Source of the DNA: Planococcus liqunii
GTDB taxonomy: Bacteria; Bacillota; Bacilli; Bacillales_A; Planococcaceae
Direction: 5' to 3'
Assembly (NCBI RefSeq): GCF_030413595.1
Contig: NZ_CP129238.1
Span: 1,426,001 to 1,490,000, forward strand
Length of the DNA: 64,000 nt
This document shows positions 8,370 through 17,949 of the stretch, piece by piece. Both the position numbers and the translations under genes were made by a program. A model generated the notes under the pieces. That model worked only from the letters and a program-made list of their open reading frames with translations. It did no database searches and had not been told where the DNA came from. Numbering within the stretch: the stretch's first letter is position 1; each line of letters begins with the position of its first letter.

Positions 8370-8677
8370 TGTGCATTCCTCCTTGTCTATAGTTATATCT
8401 TTCGATAAATATAGGCGAGTTCCTTCTTTTCACATAAATATTTACCGGATATTTGGTGGTTATATGAATGGATTTTCGATTTCGGAAAACTGAAGGGCTG
8501 ATTATTTTTGTTTTTTCATAATAATTAAATTGTGAGAACGGACTTTTTAAGGAGAAAATTCACAAAACATAAAAAAGAGGAGCGGAAACAGGAATTATCT
8601 GATAGAATAGACTTGCTTTGAACATTTAGATGTTTGTTAAATTATTATTCTATAACACACAAATGGAGGGTTTTGTA
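8370..8677. other. A+T-rich divergent intergenic region, usp/ald
   Basis: Noncoding space carrying the promoters of the minus-strand usp gene and plus-strand ald. I see TTGTGA (8530-8535) facing TTCACAA (8559-8565), a widely spaced inverted pair, and TAGAAT near 8602 as a possible ald -10 without a convincing -35. No known riboswitch was recognised. The GGAGG used by ald is at 8665-8669. Confidence 0.4.
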
Positions 8678-9793
8678 ATGCGTATTGGGGTACCGAAAGA
8701 AGTTAAGAACAATGAAAACCGTGTAGCAATGACACCGGCAGGCGTAGTAAACTTGGCGCTTTATGGACACGAAGTGTTTATCGAAACAGAAGCAGGTCTT
8801 GGATCCGGCTTTACAGACGAAGATTACAAAGCAGCTGGAGCGCAAATCGTAAACACGGCTGAAGAAGCATGGGCACAGGAAATGATCATGAAAGTGAAAG
8901 AACCGGTTTCTTCGGAGTACGGTTATTTCCGTGAAGGCATGATTCTCTTTACCTATCTTCACTTGGCTCCAGAACCGGAATTGACAAAAGCGATGCTTGA
9001 TTCCAAAGTAATTGGAATCGCTTACGAAACCGTTCAGCTTCCGAACAATACTTTGCCATTGCTTACACCAATGAGTGAAGTGGCGGGCAAAATGTCGACT
9101 CAAATTGGAGCACAGTTCCTTGAAAAAATCCACGGCGGCGGCGGCATTCTGCTTGGCGGAATTCCTGGCGTTTCACGCGGCAAAGTAACCATTGTCGGCG
9201 GCGGCGTTGCCGGAACCAATGCAGCGAAAGTGGCAGTCGGTATGGGAGCAAGCGTCACAATTCTGGACTTAAACCCGGATCGCCTGCGCCAGCTGGATGA
9301 CTTGTTCGGCGGTGATGTGCAGACATTGATCTCTAATCCATTCCACATTGCTGAATCTGTAAAAGAAGCGGATTTGGTCGTTGGAGCTGTATTGATTCCA
9401 GGCGCAAAAGCTCCAAAATTGGTAACAGAAGAAATGATCAAATCGATGAAACCTGGTTCTGTGGTTGTGGATATTGCAATCGACCAAGGCGGCATTTTCG
9501 AAACAAGCGACCGCATCACGACTCACGACAACCCGACTTATGTAAAACATGACGTGGTTCACTATGCTGTGGCAAATATGCCAGGGGCTGTTCCACGGAC
9601 TTCAACAATCGGTTTGACGAACGTTACTGTTCCTTATGCAGTACAAATCGCCAACAAAGGCTACGAAAAAGCGATTCTTGAAAACGAAGCGCTGAAAAAA
9701 GGCGTTAACACGCTGAAAGGCTATGTAACGTATAAAGCCGTTGCGGACGACCAAGGCATCGAATACAAATCAGTCGACGAATTGTTGGCATAA
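8678..9793 (+). CDS. ald: Alanine dehydrogenase
   Basis: An NAD-dependent enzyme interconverting L-alanine and pyruvate plus ammonia, important for growth on alanine and nitrogen balance. The product has 372 residues, the usual length, beginning [17 protein letters not shown]. Substrate and catalytic residues R15, K74 (KVKEP) and H95 (TYLHLAPE) are in place. The Rossmann motif [19 protein letters not shown] lies in the middle. ATG 8678 is preferred to an ATG 16 codons upstream because of the preceding ATGGAGGG and the canonical N-terminus. It is monocistronic, with a terminator at 9901-9941. Confidence 0.97.
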   Translation: MRIGVPKEVKNNENRVAMTPAGVVNLALYGHEVFIETEAGLGSGFTDEDYKAAGAQIVNTAEEAWAQEMIMKVKEPVSSEYGYFREGMILFTYLHLAPEPELTKAMLDSKVIGIAYETVQLPNNTLPLLTPMSEVAGKMSTQIGAQFLEKIHGGGGILLGGIPGVSRGKVTIVGGGVAGTNAAKVAVGMGASVTILDLNPDRLRQLDDLFGGDVQTLISNPFHIAESVKEADLVVGAVLIPGAKAPKLVTEEMIKSMKPGSVVVDIAIDQGGIFETSDRITTHDNPTYVKHDVVHYAVANMPGAVPRTSTIGLTNVTVPYAVQIANKGYEKAILENEALKKGVNTLKGYVTYKAVADDQGIEYKSVDELLA

Positions 9794-9837
9794 GCAAAAT
9801 CTATGAGTTAGTCGAAATAATACTGAAATAGTTTAAA

Positions 9838-9856
9838 TGCCCAAAAGCTGGGCATG
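9838..9856 (+). repeat. Small hairpin downstream of ald
   Basis: ATGCCC and GGGCAT face each other around a 7-nt loop with no T run, so this is not a terminator by itself. It may be a repeat remnant or a 3' end stabiliser of the ald mRNA. Confidence 0.4.
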
Positions 9857-9900
9857 AGACTTCATGGTCAGGCTTATTCCGCCCCAACTCGAGCATCATC

Positions 9901-9941
9901 AAAAAAGCAGTCACCGGAGAAATTCCGGTGACTGCTTTTTG
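9901..9941. terminator. Bidirectional terminator, ald / M24 peptidase
   Basis: A perfect stem GCAGTCACCGGA / TCCGGTGACTGC flanked by six A on the left and five T on the right. It serves ald and the convergent minus-strand peptidase gene. Confidence 0.93.
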
Positions 9942-9944
9942 CAT

Positions 9945-11042
9945 TTAATTTGAAATGATTTGAAGTTCTTTGGGGAATTTCGTCAATACTTCCACGCCGT
10001 TTTCCGTAACAGCAACATCGTCTTCGATGCGGACGCCGACTTTTCCTGGCACGTAAACGCCTGGTTCAATGGTAAACACCATTCCAGCTTCCATGGCCAT
10101 TTGATTGGATCCGTGAAGGGATGGGAATTCATGAACCGAAATGCCGAGGCCGTGGCCCAGGCGATGAGTGAAATATTCGCCGTAGCCGGCATCTTCGATT
10201 ACTTGGCGTGAAGCTTGGTCGAGTTCTGCAGCAGTAATGCCCGGTTTCACGGCATTTACAGCAGCAAGCTCAGCGCGGAGGACGATGTCATATACGGCTT
10301 TTTGCTCCTCGTTCGGTTCGCCGAATGCCAGTGTACGCGTAATGTCCGAGCAATAGCCTTTATGGACAACGCCGAGGTCAAACAGCACCAAATCGCCTTT
10401 CTGGATTTTCCGGTCGCCTGTTTTGCCGTGCGGAGAAGCCGCTTTCGGCCCGCTAAGGACAGTGGTATCGAACGACATATGTGTAACGCCGCGTTTTTTC
10501 AGCGCCAACTCAATTTCCGTCAATACTTCGATTTCGGTGATGCCTTCACGCAAGGTTTTGGCTCCGATTTCAATCGCATAATCCGCAAGTTCGGCTGCTT
10601 CTCTTAAAATTTGAAGTTCCGCCTCGTCTTTGATGACGCGCATGGCATTGATTTTTTCATCCAATGCCACAAATTCGGGATTGCCGAACAGCCGGTTCAA
10701 GGCTTCAAAGCGGTCTACCGTCATATGTGATTTTTCGATGGCAATCCGGCGGACATTGCTGTTCCGTTCGGCAGCAGTGCGGTGCAAGACCTGCATCGCG
10801 TCTTCTGTATCGACATGGCCGACAATGTCGCCGTTCCAGCCGGCGCTTTTCGCATCCGGAATTTCCATCTGCGGGCAAATCAGAAACGGTTCTGCGTCTT
10901 TAAAGACCATAACACCAAGAAGGCGCTCGTGTGGATCGCTTTTAAATCCGCTGGCGTAAAAAACGTTGTCGGGGTTGGTGATAAATGCTGCATCAACATC
11001 GAATTCGGTTAAGTGAGCTTTTAATTGCTGTATTTTATTCAT
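9945..11042 (-). CDS. M24-family Xaa-Pro peptidase
   Basis: A cytosolic metallo-aminopeptidase/dipeptidase of the pita-bread fold with 365 residues. An N-terminal creatinase-like domain (to about residue 130) precedes the catalytic M24 domain. The metal ligands are visible in order: D in LVLFDLGVVHKG, D in YCSDITRT, H in HRLGHGLGISVHE, E in FTIEPGVY and E in VRIEDDVAV. This pattern fits Xaa-Pro dipeptidase or aminopeptidase (PepQ/YqhT type); which one cannot be told from sequence alone. AGGAGG precedes the ATG. It is divergent from ytkL. Confidence 0.9.
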   Translation of the reverse strand: MNKIQQLKAHLTEFDVDAAFITNPDNVFYASGFKSDPHERLLGVMVFKDAEPFLICPQMEIPDAKSAGWNGDIVGHVDTEDAMQVLHRTAAERNSNVRRIAIEKSHMTVDRFEALNRLFGNPEFVALDEKINAMRVIKDEAELQILREAAELADYAIEIGAKTLREGITEIEVLTEIELALKKRGVTHMSFDTTVLSGPKAASPHGKTGDRKIQKGDLVLFDLGVVHKGYCSDITRTLAFGEPNEEQKAVYDIVLRAELAAVNAVKPGITAAELDQASRQVIEDAGYGEYFTHRLGHGLGISVHEFPSLHGSNQMAMEAGMVFTIEPGVYVPGKVGVRIEDDVAVTENGVEVLTKFPKELQIISN

Positions 11043-11131
11043 ATGTATTCCTCCTTTTATATGTGTAGCATATCAAATTTCAGGGTATAATACTGCTTGA
11101 AATGATTGCCAATAAACTCGGGAGGGATTTC

Positions 11132-11812
11132 ATGCAAGTATCATATCACGGCCATTCGGTTGTAAAAATCCAAACAGGAAACAAAACCATTTTGATTGAT
11201 CCATTCATCAGCGGGAACAGTTTGACGGACTTGACGGCCAGCGAAGAAAAGCCGGACGTTATCTTGCTGACGCACGCACACAACGATCATGTGGGCGATA
11301 CGATCGACTTGGCAAAAACCAATGATGCCCAGGTTGTGGCGCCGGTGGAACTCGCAAACTATTTGGGAAGCCAGGGGTTGAATACAATCGGCATGAATCT
11401 CGGCGGCTCTCATGAATTCGATTTTGGAACAGTGAAATACACCAAAGCTTTCCACAGTTCTTCTTTTACGACAGAAGAAGGAGACGTCATTTACGGAGGC
11501 ATGCCGGCAGGGCTTTTAATTAAAGCGGAAGGCAAGACGGTTTACCATGCCGGAGACACGGAAGTGTTTGGCGATATGGCAATTATCGGCGAACGCAATG
11601 CGATTGATGTAGCTTTTGTGCCGATCGGCGATTTTTTTACAATGGGGCCGGAAGACGCTGCCTATGCAGTCGAGCTGTTAAAGCCGAAAACCGTTGTGCC
11701 GATCCATTACAATACATTCCCGCCGATCAAACAAGATCCGGAAAAGTTCAAGGCATTGGTAAAAAATGCAGAAGTGAATATCTTGCAGGCCGGCGGAACG
11801 ATCGACTTGTAA
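11132..11812 (+). CDS. ytkL: UPF0173 metal-dependent hydrolase (YtkL)
   Basis: A metallo-beta-lactamase-fold protein of 226 residues. The metal motif [10 protein letters not shown] (HxHxDH) sits near residues 53-61, with later ligands in [16 protein letters not shown] and PIHYNTFP. It matches the conserved UPF0173/YtkL group, which neighbours ytoI and nrnA in Bacillus. The substrate is not established. ATG 11132 is chosen over an upstream ATG because of GGGAGG 8 nt before it. A terminator follows at 11819. Confidence 0.92.
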   Translation: MQVSYHGHSVVKIQTGNKTILIDPFISGNSLTDLTASEEKPDVILLTHAHNDHVGDTIDLAKTNDAQVVAPVELANYLGSQGLNTIGMNLGGSHEFDFGTVKYTKAFHSSSFTTEEGDVIYGGMPAGLLIKAEGKTVYHAGDTEVFGDMAIIGERNAIDVAFVPIGDFFTMGPEDAAYAVELLKPKTVVPIHYNTFPPIKQDPEKFKALVKNAEVNILQAGGTIDL

Positions 11813-11818
11813 AACCAG

Positions 11819-11850
11819 AATCCGGAGAATCCTATTCTCCGGATTTTTTT
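11819..11850 (+). terminator. Rho-independent terminator after ytkL
   Basis: AATCCGGAGAAT pairs with ATTCTCCGGATT around CCT and is followed by a T run. Confidence 0.93.
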
Positions 11851-11959
11851 GGCTGAAAAAATTTTTATGCACCGCCTCTTTAGCCGCATCGCTGCCTTTG
11901 TTTCAATAGGAAATATGGTACACTATGGGCAAGAGCAAGCAGAAAGAAAAGGTGAGTTT

Positions 11960-13267
11960 ATGGCAACGAAACATGAACAGATTTTAGAATATATTGAGAC
12001 GCTGCCGGTCGGAGAGAAAATTTCGGTGAGGCGGATCGCAAAAGATCTGCAGGTCAGCGAAGGAACGGCCTACCGGGCGATCAAGGAAGCAGAAACCCAG
12101 CGGCTCGTATCGACAATTGAGCGCGTCGGCACAATCCGCATCGAACGGAAAAAGAAAGAAAACATCGAGCGGCTGACTTATGCGGAAATCGTCAACATCG
12201 TCGACGGACAGGTGTTGGGCGGAAAAGCGGGACTGCACAAATCGCTGACCAAATTCGTCATTGGCGCTATGCAGCTGGAAGACATGATGCGCTATACCGA
12301 AGCCGGAAATCTTTTGATTGTCGGCAACCGTTTCAAGGCACACGAATACGCACTGCAGGCAGGCGCAGCTGTCCTCGTAACGGGCGGATTTGATGCGTCG
12401 GACACAGTCAAGCGGCTGGCGGATGAGTACGAACTGCCGGTAATTTCAACAAGCTACGATACGTTTACAGTAGCGACGATGATCAACCGGGCCATCTACG
12501 ACCAATTGATAAAAAAAGAAATCCTGCTCATAGAAGATATTTTGATTCCTTACGAAAAAACGCATTTGCTGCACGAAAAAGACCCGATCAGCCGTTACCG
12601 TGAACTGAACAAGGAAACGACGCATGGCGGGTTTCCGGTAATCGATGACAGCGGAAAACTGGTCGGCATCATTACATCCCGTGATGTAATCGGCCATTCA
12701 GATGAAGAGACAATTGAAAAAGTGATGACAAAAGACCCTATTACCGTATCGCTTCAAACCAGTGTCGCCGCTGCTGGGCACCGGATGATTTGGGAAGGCA
12801 TAGATTTGCTGCCGGTTTCGGATGACCACGGGAAACTGAAAGGGGTCATCAGCCGGCAAGATGTGCTGAAAGCCATTCAAACAGCGCAGCGGCAGCCCCA
12901 GCAAGGGGAGACCATTGACGACATCATCAAAAGCCAGCTGCGCATCCCGCAAGCGGACAAGCTGACATTGGAATTTAAAGTCACGCCGCAAATGACCAAT
13001 GCCTATGGGTCGGTCTCCTACGGAGCGTACACCACCATTTTGGTGGAAGCGGCAACAGCGGCATTAAAAACCAAGAACCGAAGAGAAAGTGCGTTGGAAA
13101 ACATGACGATCTACTACTTGAACCCGGTCCAGCTGGATTCCACGCTCCATATCAAACCGCTAATCTTGCACATCAGCCGCAAGTCCGCCAAAGTGGATGT
13201 CGAAGTGCTGTCTGACCACAAGATTGTAGGGAAAGCGTTGCTGACTTTCCAATTGCTAGACCGGTAA
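11960..13267 (+). CDS. ytoI: YtoI-like regulator: HTH, DRTGG, CBS pair, hotdog
   Basis: A 435-residue multidomain protein. Residues 1-65 form a helix-turn-helix (GEKISVRRIAKDLQVSEGTA). About 70-180 is a DRTGG domain. About 190-310 is a CBS pair (KDPISRYRELNKETTHGGFP and VMTKDPITVSLQTSVAAAGH), likely binding adenine nucleotides. The C-terminal 115 residues form a hotdog thioesterase-like fold (TNAYGSVSYGAYTTILVEAA). The architecture matches Bacillus YtoI, whose ligand and targets I do not know. ATG 11960 was chosen over a frame starting 37 codons upstream that runs back into the ytkL terminator. It is convergent with ytpI. Confidence 0.9.
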   Translation: MATKHEQILEYIETLPVGEKISVRRIAKDLQVSEGTAYRAIKEAETQRLVSTIERVGTIRIERKKKENIERLTYAEIVNIVDGQVLGGKAGLHKSLTKFVIGAMQLEDMMRYTEAGNLLIVGNRFKAHEYALQAGAAVLVTGGFDASDTVKRLADEYELPVISTSYDTFTVATMINRAIYDQLIKKEILLIEDILIPYEKTHLLHEKDPISRYRELNKETTHGGFPVIDDSGKLVGIITSRDVIGHSDEETIEKVMTKDPITVSLQTSVAAAGHRMIWEGIDLLPVSDDHGKLKGVISRQDVLKAIQTAQRQPQQGETIDDIIKSQLRIPQADKLTLEFKVTPQMTNAYGSVSYGAYTTILVEAATAALKTKNRRESALENMTIYYLNPVQLDSTLHIKPLILHISRKSAKVDVEVLSDHKIVGKALLTFQLLDR

Positions 13268-13280
13268 GGATGGACAAATA

Positions 13281-13309
13281 AAAAATCTCCCCGCAAGGAG
13301 AGATTTTTA
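13281..13309. terminator. Bidirectional terminator between ytoI and ytpI
   Basis: AAAAATCTCC pairs with GGAGAGATTTTT around CCGCAA, with A and T runs on both sides. Confidence 0.88.
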
Positions 13310-13606
13310 CTGGTTCAGCCGAGCTTCTTCTGCCACGAATTTGTGGTAGTGCTTAGCGGCTTTGTAATTAGAGAACATCATCATAGCGCCCAGGATAATG
13401 AAAATGCCGGAAACGATATAAGTCACAAGTGACTGGTAAACGAAAAGAAAGTTGATGCCGAAAAAGAAGATGAAACTTCCGAGTGAAAATGCTGCAACAG
13501 CGGCATACCATTTTTTGCGGATCGGCAAAACCGCACGGAATTGTTTTGTTTTATAATAAAAATAAAAAACAAATGATACAATGATTAAACCAACAAATAC
13601 TAACAT
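13307..13606 (-). CDS. ytpI: YtpI-like small membrane protein
   Basis: A 99-residue protein with three predicted membrane segments (about residues 2-15, 34-52 and 58-78), with basic stretches KTKQFRAVLPIRKK and NYKAAKHYHKF inside. The position between ytoI and nrnA, on the opposite strand, fits Bacillus YtpI. No function is known to me. AGGAGG is present upstream of the ATG. It shares its terminator with ytoI. Confidence 0.82.
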   Translation of the reverse strand: MLVFVGLIIVSFVFYFYYKTKQFRAVLPIRKKWYAAVAAFSLGSFIFFFGINFLFVYQSLVTYIVSGIFIILGAMMMFSNYKAAKHYHKFVAEEARLNQ

Positions 13607-13700
13607 TAGGGACCTCCTGTATTCCAGAACTCAACTCTATTGTACTGAGAATCGGCTGAAAATGCGAATGGATTTCCTTAGATAACGGAGGAACTTGGAT

Positions 13701-14639
13701 ATGAACAGTCAAATCATCGACACAATTAAACAGTATGAAACCATTGTGATCCATCGCCACGTGCGTCCGGACCCGGATGCTTATGGCTCTCAGCTCGGCC
13801 TCAAATATCTGCTGCAGCACAATTATCCGGAGAAGCGGATCCTGGCAGCAGGGGAACATGATTATACGCTTGATTTTATGGATTTTCCGGACGTAATCCA
13901 GGACGCTGATTTTAAAGGCGCTCTTGTCATCGTCACCGATACCGCCAACACGGAACGCGTCGATGATCAGCGCTATGCAAGCGGCGCTAAAATCATTAAA
14001 ATCGACCATCATCCGAATGATGATGCATACGGAGATGTTTTATTGGTGGATACCAATGCCAGTTCCGCATCGGAATTGGTGTATGAATTGTTTACATATG
14101 GACGGGACCATGAGAATTGGACAATGCCTGATTCAGCTGCACGGCTTTTATATGCTGGAATTATTGGAGACACCGGACGATTCCTGTTTCCAAGCACAAC
14201 GCAAAAAACCTTTGCCGTGGCAGGCGAATTGATCAAATTCAATTTTGACCGCAACGAACTTCACAACGGCATGTATGAAATGGACCGTAATTTGCTTCAT
14301 CTGCAAGGCTATATTTATCAGAACTTTGTGATGGATGAAAGCGGTGCTGCCTACGTGAAGATTACACTCGATGTCTTGAAGGATTTCGAAGTGACTGCCA
14401 CTGAAACTTCGTTGCTTGTTGGATCGCTCGGCAATGTAAAAGGCTTAAAAGCATGGGTAATTTTTATAGAAGAAGAAACCGAAATCCGCGTTCGCCTCCG
14501 CTCTAAAGGCCCCATCATCAATGGATTGGCAAAAGAATTTGGAGGCGGAGGCCATCCGATGGCCTCAGGTGCTACAGCGTATTCTTGGGAAGAAGCAGAC
14601 CGCGTAATTGAGCGGCTGATTGAAATTTGCGCATCTTAA
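13701..14639 (+). CDS. nrnA: NrnA, oligoribonuclease / pAp phosphatase
   Basis: A DHH/DHHA1 phosphoesterase that degrades nanoRNAs and hydrolyses 3'-phosphoadenosine 5'-phosphate. The 312-residue product shows the metal motifs IHRHVRPDPDAYGSQLGL, VTDTANTERVD and the DHH core KIDHHPNDD. The C-terminal DHHA1 glycine-rich loop is GGGGHPMASGAT. I start at ATG 13701, 9 nt after GGAGG, rather than a TTG two codons earlier with only 3 nt spacing. The stop lies 16 nt before the dnaE start, so the two are probably co-transcribed. The ytrH/ytrI genes expected nearby in spore formers are absent. Confidence 0.95.
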   Translation: MNSQIIDTIKQYETIVIHRHVRPDPDAYGSQLGLKYLLQHNYPEKRILAAGEHDYTLDFMDFPDVIQDADFKGALVIVTDTANTERVDDQRYASGAKIIKIDHHPNDDAYGDVLLVDTNASSASELVYELFTYGRDHENWTMPDSAARLLYAGIIGDTGRFLFPSTTQKTFAVAGELIKFNFDRNELHNGMYEMDRNLLHLQGYIYQNFVMDESGAAYVKITLDVLKDFEVTATETSLLVGSLGNVKGLKAWVIFIEEETEIRVRLRSKGPIINGLAKEFGGGGHPMASGATAYSWEEADRVIERLIEICAS

Positions 14640-14655
14640 AAAAGGAGGGGTCCAG

Positions 14656-17600
14656 TTGTCAATGGTTTATCCGCATATAAGCACATCGGCTGATCTGCTG
14701 AAAAGCACGGTGCGCCTTGACGAACTTTTCCCTTTTCTGCAGGAACAAGGGACGGCATCAGCTGCCATCGTCAACACGAAATTATACGGCATCCTTCCTT
14801 TCTGGGAAGCTTGCCACAAGGCCGGCATCCATGGGGTAGTCGGCCTTTCCGCGCTTATCGAATTTGAAGAGCAGGAGTATCCGGTGGTGCTCTATGCCCA
14901 AACCAATCAGGGGTATAAGAATTTATTGAAAATCAGCAGTGCCTTATCAACCCGGGATAAAACAGCCTTGCCTGAATCCTGGCTGAAAGCATATCGCGGA
15001 GGGCTTCTGTGTGTGGTTCCGAACAAAACAGAATGGACGTTGACGGACCGCGGAGAAGTTTTCAAATTCATAAAGGCTGTTTTTGGCGAACATTGCTTTG
15101 GCAGCATTGAACGGCCAGGCGGGGAGCGGATGGCTGAAGAAGACGGATTTGCCGCTCAATGTGTGCACCACAAAATGCGAATCATTGCTACGCAGGAAAT
15201 CCGGTATATGCAGGAAGCGGATGCTTTTGCATTTGAAGTCGCATCAGCCATTGGCCAAGGCTTGAAAATGAATGATGAACAAAGGAAACGCCCGGAACAT
15301 ACAAAAGCATATGCACCGTCGACGGCAGAATTCATTTCCTGGTTTTCTTCCAATCCGGAATGGTTGGAAGAAACAAAGAAAATGCTGGCGAGCTGCCAGA
15401 TAAGCATTCCGATGAATCAGCAATTGCTGCCGGTTTATCCGTTGCCTGAAAATACAGACCGCAAGGCGTACATCTGGAAACTTTGCCAAAAAGGGCTGAA
15501 AGAGCGGGTTCCAAAGCATACGGAAGCCTATACCGAACGCCTTCAATACGAATTATCCATTATCAGCAATATGGGTTATATCGATTATTTTCTGATCGTA
15601 GCAGACTTCATGAAGTTTGCTCGGGACAATGGCATCTTAACAGGTCCGGGACGGGGATCATCGGCAAGTTCGCTTGTCGCTTATTCGCTTCAGATTACAG
15701 ATGTTGACCCGCTTGAACATGGCTTATTGTTCGAACGTTTCTTGAATCCGGAACGGGTGACGCTGCCGGATATCGACATCGATTTCGCCGATCACCGCCG
15801 CCATGAAGTGGTGGAATACGTAGCAGAAAAATACGGCGACGTGCGAACTGCCCAAATCATCACATTCGGGACTTTATCGGCAAAAGCGGTTGCCCGCGAT
15901 ACAGCCCGCGTGTTCGGTTTTGAAGCGGAAGAGCTTGAAGCCATTTCCAAAATGATTCCGAGCCGGATCGGCACCACTTTAAGGTCAGCGTTAAAAGAGT
16001 CGCCGGCTCTAAATGACTGGATTGTCCGAAAAGAAGAACGCAAATCGTGGTTTAAGACCGCCGTGAAACTGGAAGGCTTGCCGCGCCATGCCTCGACCCA
16101 CGCAGCAGGCGTCATTTTAAGCCCGACGCCGCTGGTCGAGCATGTGCCGATTGAAAAAGGCAGCGAAGGGATTTTCATTACCCAATGGCCAATGGGGGAA
16201 CTCGAAGCTGTCGGGCTGTTGAAAATGGATTTTCTGGGTCTCCGGAATTTGACGATACTCGAACAAATCCGGAAACTTGTTTATTTGGATACGAAAAAAA
16301 GGATCGATTACCGCAGCCTGCCCTTGGACGATGATAAAACCTATGCCTTGCTTGCTGCAACGGACACGACAGGGATCTTTCAACTGGAATCGGACGGCAT
16401 GCGCCGGGCGCTCCAGCAAATCCGGCCGACGGCGTTTGGGGATATCGTGGCAGTCAATGCCTTGTTCCGCCCAGGCCCGATGGAATCTATACCGCTTTAT
16501 GCGAGACGGAAACACAAGCAGGAGCGTGTCGATTATGTGCATCCAATCCTGGAACCGATTTTAAGCGAAACTTACGGCGTCATTGTGTATCAGGAGCAGA
16601 TTATGCAGATTGCTGCCCGCATGGCAGGATTTTCGCTTGGAGAAGCCGATTTGCTGCGCCGGGCAGTCAGCAAGAAAAAACGGGAAATACTGGACGAGGA
16701 GCGGCTGCATTTTACGGGTGGGGCCATTGCCAAAGGCTTTACCGAAGAAGCGGCAACTGAAGTGTACAACTTGATTGTCCGGTTCGCCGATTACGGCTTT
16801 CCGAAAAGCCACGCAGTTGCCTATAGCATGATTTCTTATCAGCTAGCCTATATGAAAACGCATTACGCAGTTTACTTTTACGCATCCATCCTTGCGAACA
16901 GTGCGGGGAATGCGGAAAAGACCCAGCAATTGCTGCAGGAAATTAAAGATAAGAATATCGGCTTGCTGCCGCCTTCGGTGCAGCGCAGTTTCCATTCGTA
17001 TTCAGTGGAAGAAGGGCGCATCCGAGTAGGGTTGAATTCAGTGAAAGGTGTTCCGGGCAGCGCCGTCAAAGTGCTGCTGGAAGCCCGGAAAGAAGGGCAT
17101 TTTTCCAGCATGTTTGATATAGCCGAACGCATTTCCGCAATCCATTTTACCCGCAAAGCGTTTGAGCCGCTTATCAAAGCAGGCGCACTCGACGACTTCG
17201 GACTGGACCGTGCGGTGCTGCTTGCTTCACTCGACAGCTCCATTAAACACGCAGAACTGGTCAAGCCGAACGAGGAGCCGGGGTTGTTCGATGAAATGGG
17301 CTCCAGTTTCATGAAACCAAAATATGCAAAAGCTTCGCCGATTCCGGAGAATTTGAAATTGGATTTTGAAAAAGAAGTTCTCGGCTTTTATTTGTCCACT
17401 CATCCCATTTCGCGCGAAAAAGAACAGCGCGGCAAAAAGTATGCCGAGATGCGCAGCCTGAAAAATATTCAGGACCGGCAGCCAGTGGCCGTGCTGGGCA
17501 TGGTGGAAGAAGTCAAACGGATCCGGACGAAAAAAGGGGACGCCATGGCGTTCGTCAACTTGCAGGATGAAACCGGCCCTGCTTCAGTCACCTTGTTTCC

Positions 17601-17718
17601 AAAAGAGTATGCCAAATACAATGCATTGCTCGAACCGCATGCCATTCTGGAAGTACAGGGAACGCTTGAAAATCGCAATCATAAGATATCGATCATATGC
17701 AAATCAATAGAAGACTGA
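14656..17718 (+). CDS. dnaE: DNA polymerase III alpha subunit DnaE, with degenerate PHP domain
   Basis: C-family replicative polymerase of 1020 residues, somewhat short for DnaE. The palm and catalytic region are intact: GPGRGSSASSLVAYSL and the Asp motif PDIDIDFADHRR. A tandem helix-hairpin-helix and a C-terminal OB fold (QPVAVLGMVEEVKRIRTKKG) follow. The N-terminal PHP region has lost the usual His-x-His metal motif (YPHISTSADLLK where VHLHVHS-like sequence is expected), so PHP catalysis is unlikely. TTG 14656 is preferred, 7 nt after AAAGGAGG; ATG 14662 is the alternative. In Gram-positives DnaE extends primers before PolC takes over. Confidence 0.95.
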   Translation: MSMVYPHISTSADLLKSTVRLDELFPFLQEQGTASAAIVNTKLYGILPFWEACHKAGIHGVVGLSALIEFEEQEYPVVLYAQTNQGYKNLLKISSALSTRDKTALPESWLKAYRGGLLCVVPNKTEWTLTDRGEVFKFIKAVFGEHCFGSIERPGGERMAEEDGFAAQCVHHKMRIIATQEIRYMQEADAFAFEVASAIGQGLKMNDEQRKRPEHTKAYAPSTAEFISWFSSNPEWLEETKKMLASCQISIPMNQQLLPVYPLPENTDRKAYIWKLCQKGLKERVPKHTEAYTERLQYELSIISNMGYIDYFLIVADFMKFARDNGILTGPGRGSSASSLVAYSLQITDVDPLEHGLLFERFLNPERVTLPDIDIDFADHRRHEVVEYVAEKYGDVRTAQIITFGTLSAKAVARDTARVFGFEAEELEAISKMIPSRIGTTLRSALKESPALNDWIVRKEERKSWFKTAVKLEGLPRHASTHAAGVILSPTPLVEHVPIEKGSEGIFITQWPMGELEAVGLLKMDFLGLRNLTILEQIRKLVYLDTKKRIDYRSLPLDDDKTYALLAATDTTGIFQLESDGMRRALQQIRPTAFGDIVAVNALFRPGPMESIPLYARRKHKQERVDYVHPILEPILSETYGVIVYQEQIMQIAARMAGFSLGEADLLRRAVSKKKREILDEERLHFTGGAIAKGFTEEAATEVYNLIVRFADYGFPKSHAVAYSMISYQLAYMKTHYAVYFYASILANSAGNAEKTQQLLQEIKDKNIGLLPPSVQRSFHSYSVEEGRIRVGLNSVKGVPGSAVKVLLEARKEGHFSSMFDIAERISAIHFTRKAFEPLIKAGALDDFGLDRAVLLASLDSSIKHAELVKPNEEPGLFDEMGSSFMKPKYAKASPIPENLKLDFEKEVLGFYLSTHPISREKEQRGKKYAEMRSLKNIQDRQPVAVLGMVEEVKRIRTKKGDAMAFVNLQDETGPASVTLFPKEYAKYNALLEPHAILEVQGTLENRNHKISIICKSIED

Positions 17719-17731
17719 CTGGATATAAAAG

Positions 17732-17785
17732 AAAAGACTGCAGCAAACTCGGACTCAAACGAGCTTGTTTGCAGTCTTTTTATTG
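17732..17785 (+). terminator. Terminator after dnaE
   Basis: AAAAGACTGCA-CAAACTCG pairs with CGAG-GTTTGCAGTCTTTT, followed by T-rich sequence. The stem is long, with small bulges. Confidence 0.9.
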
Positions 17786-17867
17786 TGGGAATAGTTTGTC
17801 TTTATAGCGCGAATTCCCTCTATTTATCCCATTCTTTGTTTTTCTTCAGAGAATCGCATTTTTTTCT

Positions 17868-17896
17868 TTACGAGAGCCGAAAAGTTTTGTATCCTT
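17868..17896 (+). promoter_or_regulatory. Candidate sigma-A promoter of the gntR-accD-accA operon
   Basis: TTTACG (17868-17873), 17-bp spacer, TATCCT (17891-17896). Both hexamers match consensus only moderately. Transcription would start just before or within the inverted repeat at 17906-17920. Confidence 0.45.
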
Positions 17897-17905
17897 TAAC
17901 TTACG

Positions 17906-17920
17906 AGTGGCCAGACCACT
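17906..17920. promoter_or_regulatory. FadR-subfamily GntR operator candidate
   Basis: AGTGG-CCAGA-CCACT is a perfect 5-bp inverted repeat. Its centre TGGCCAGACCA fits the FadR-type GntR pattern TGGTNNNACCA at 10 of 11 positions. It lies about 30 bp before a gene for such a regulator, so autorepression is likely. Confidence 0.6.
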
Positions 17921-17949
17921 TTCAAATTAATGGAAACTGAGGAGCGATC

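Noticed and set aside
8530..8565. TTGTGA...TTCACAA as a Rex redox-sensor operator before ald
   Set aside because: The half-sites are 23 bp apart, while Rex sites have about four bases between them.
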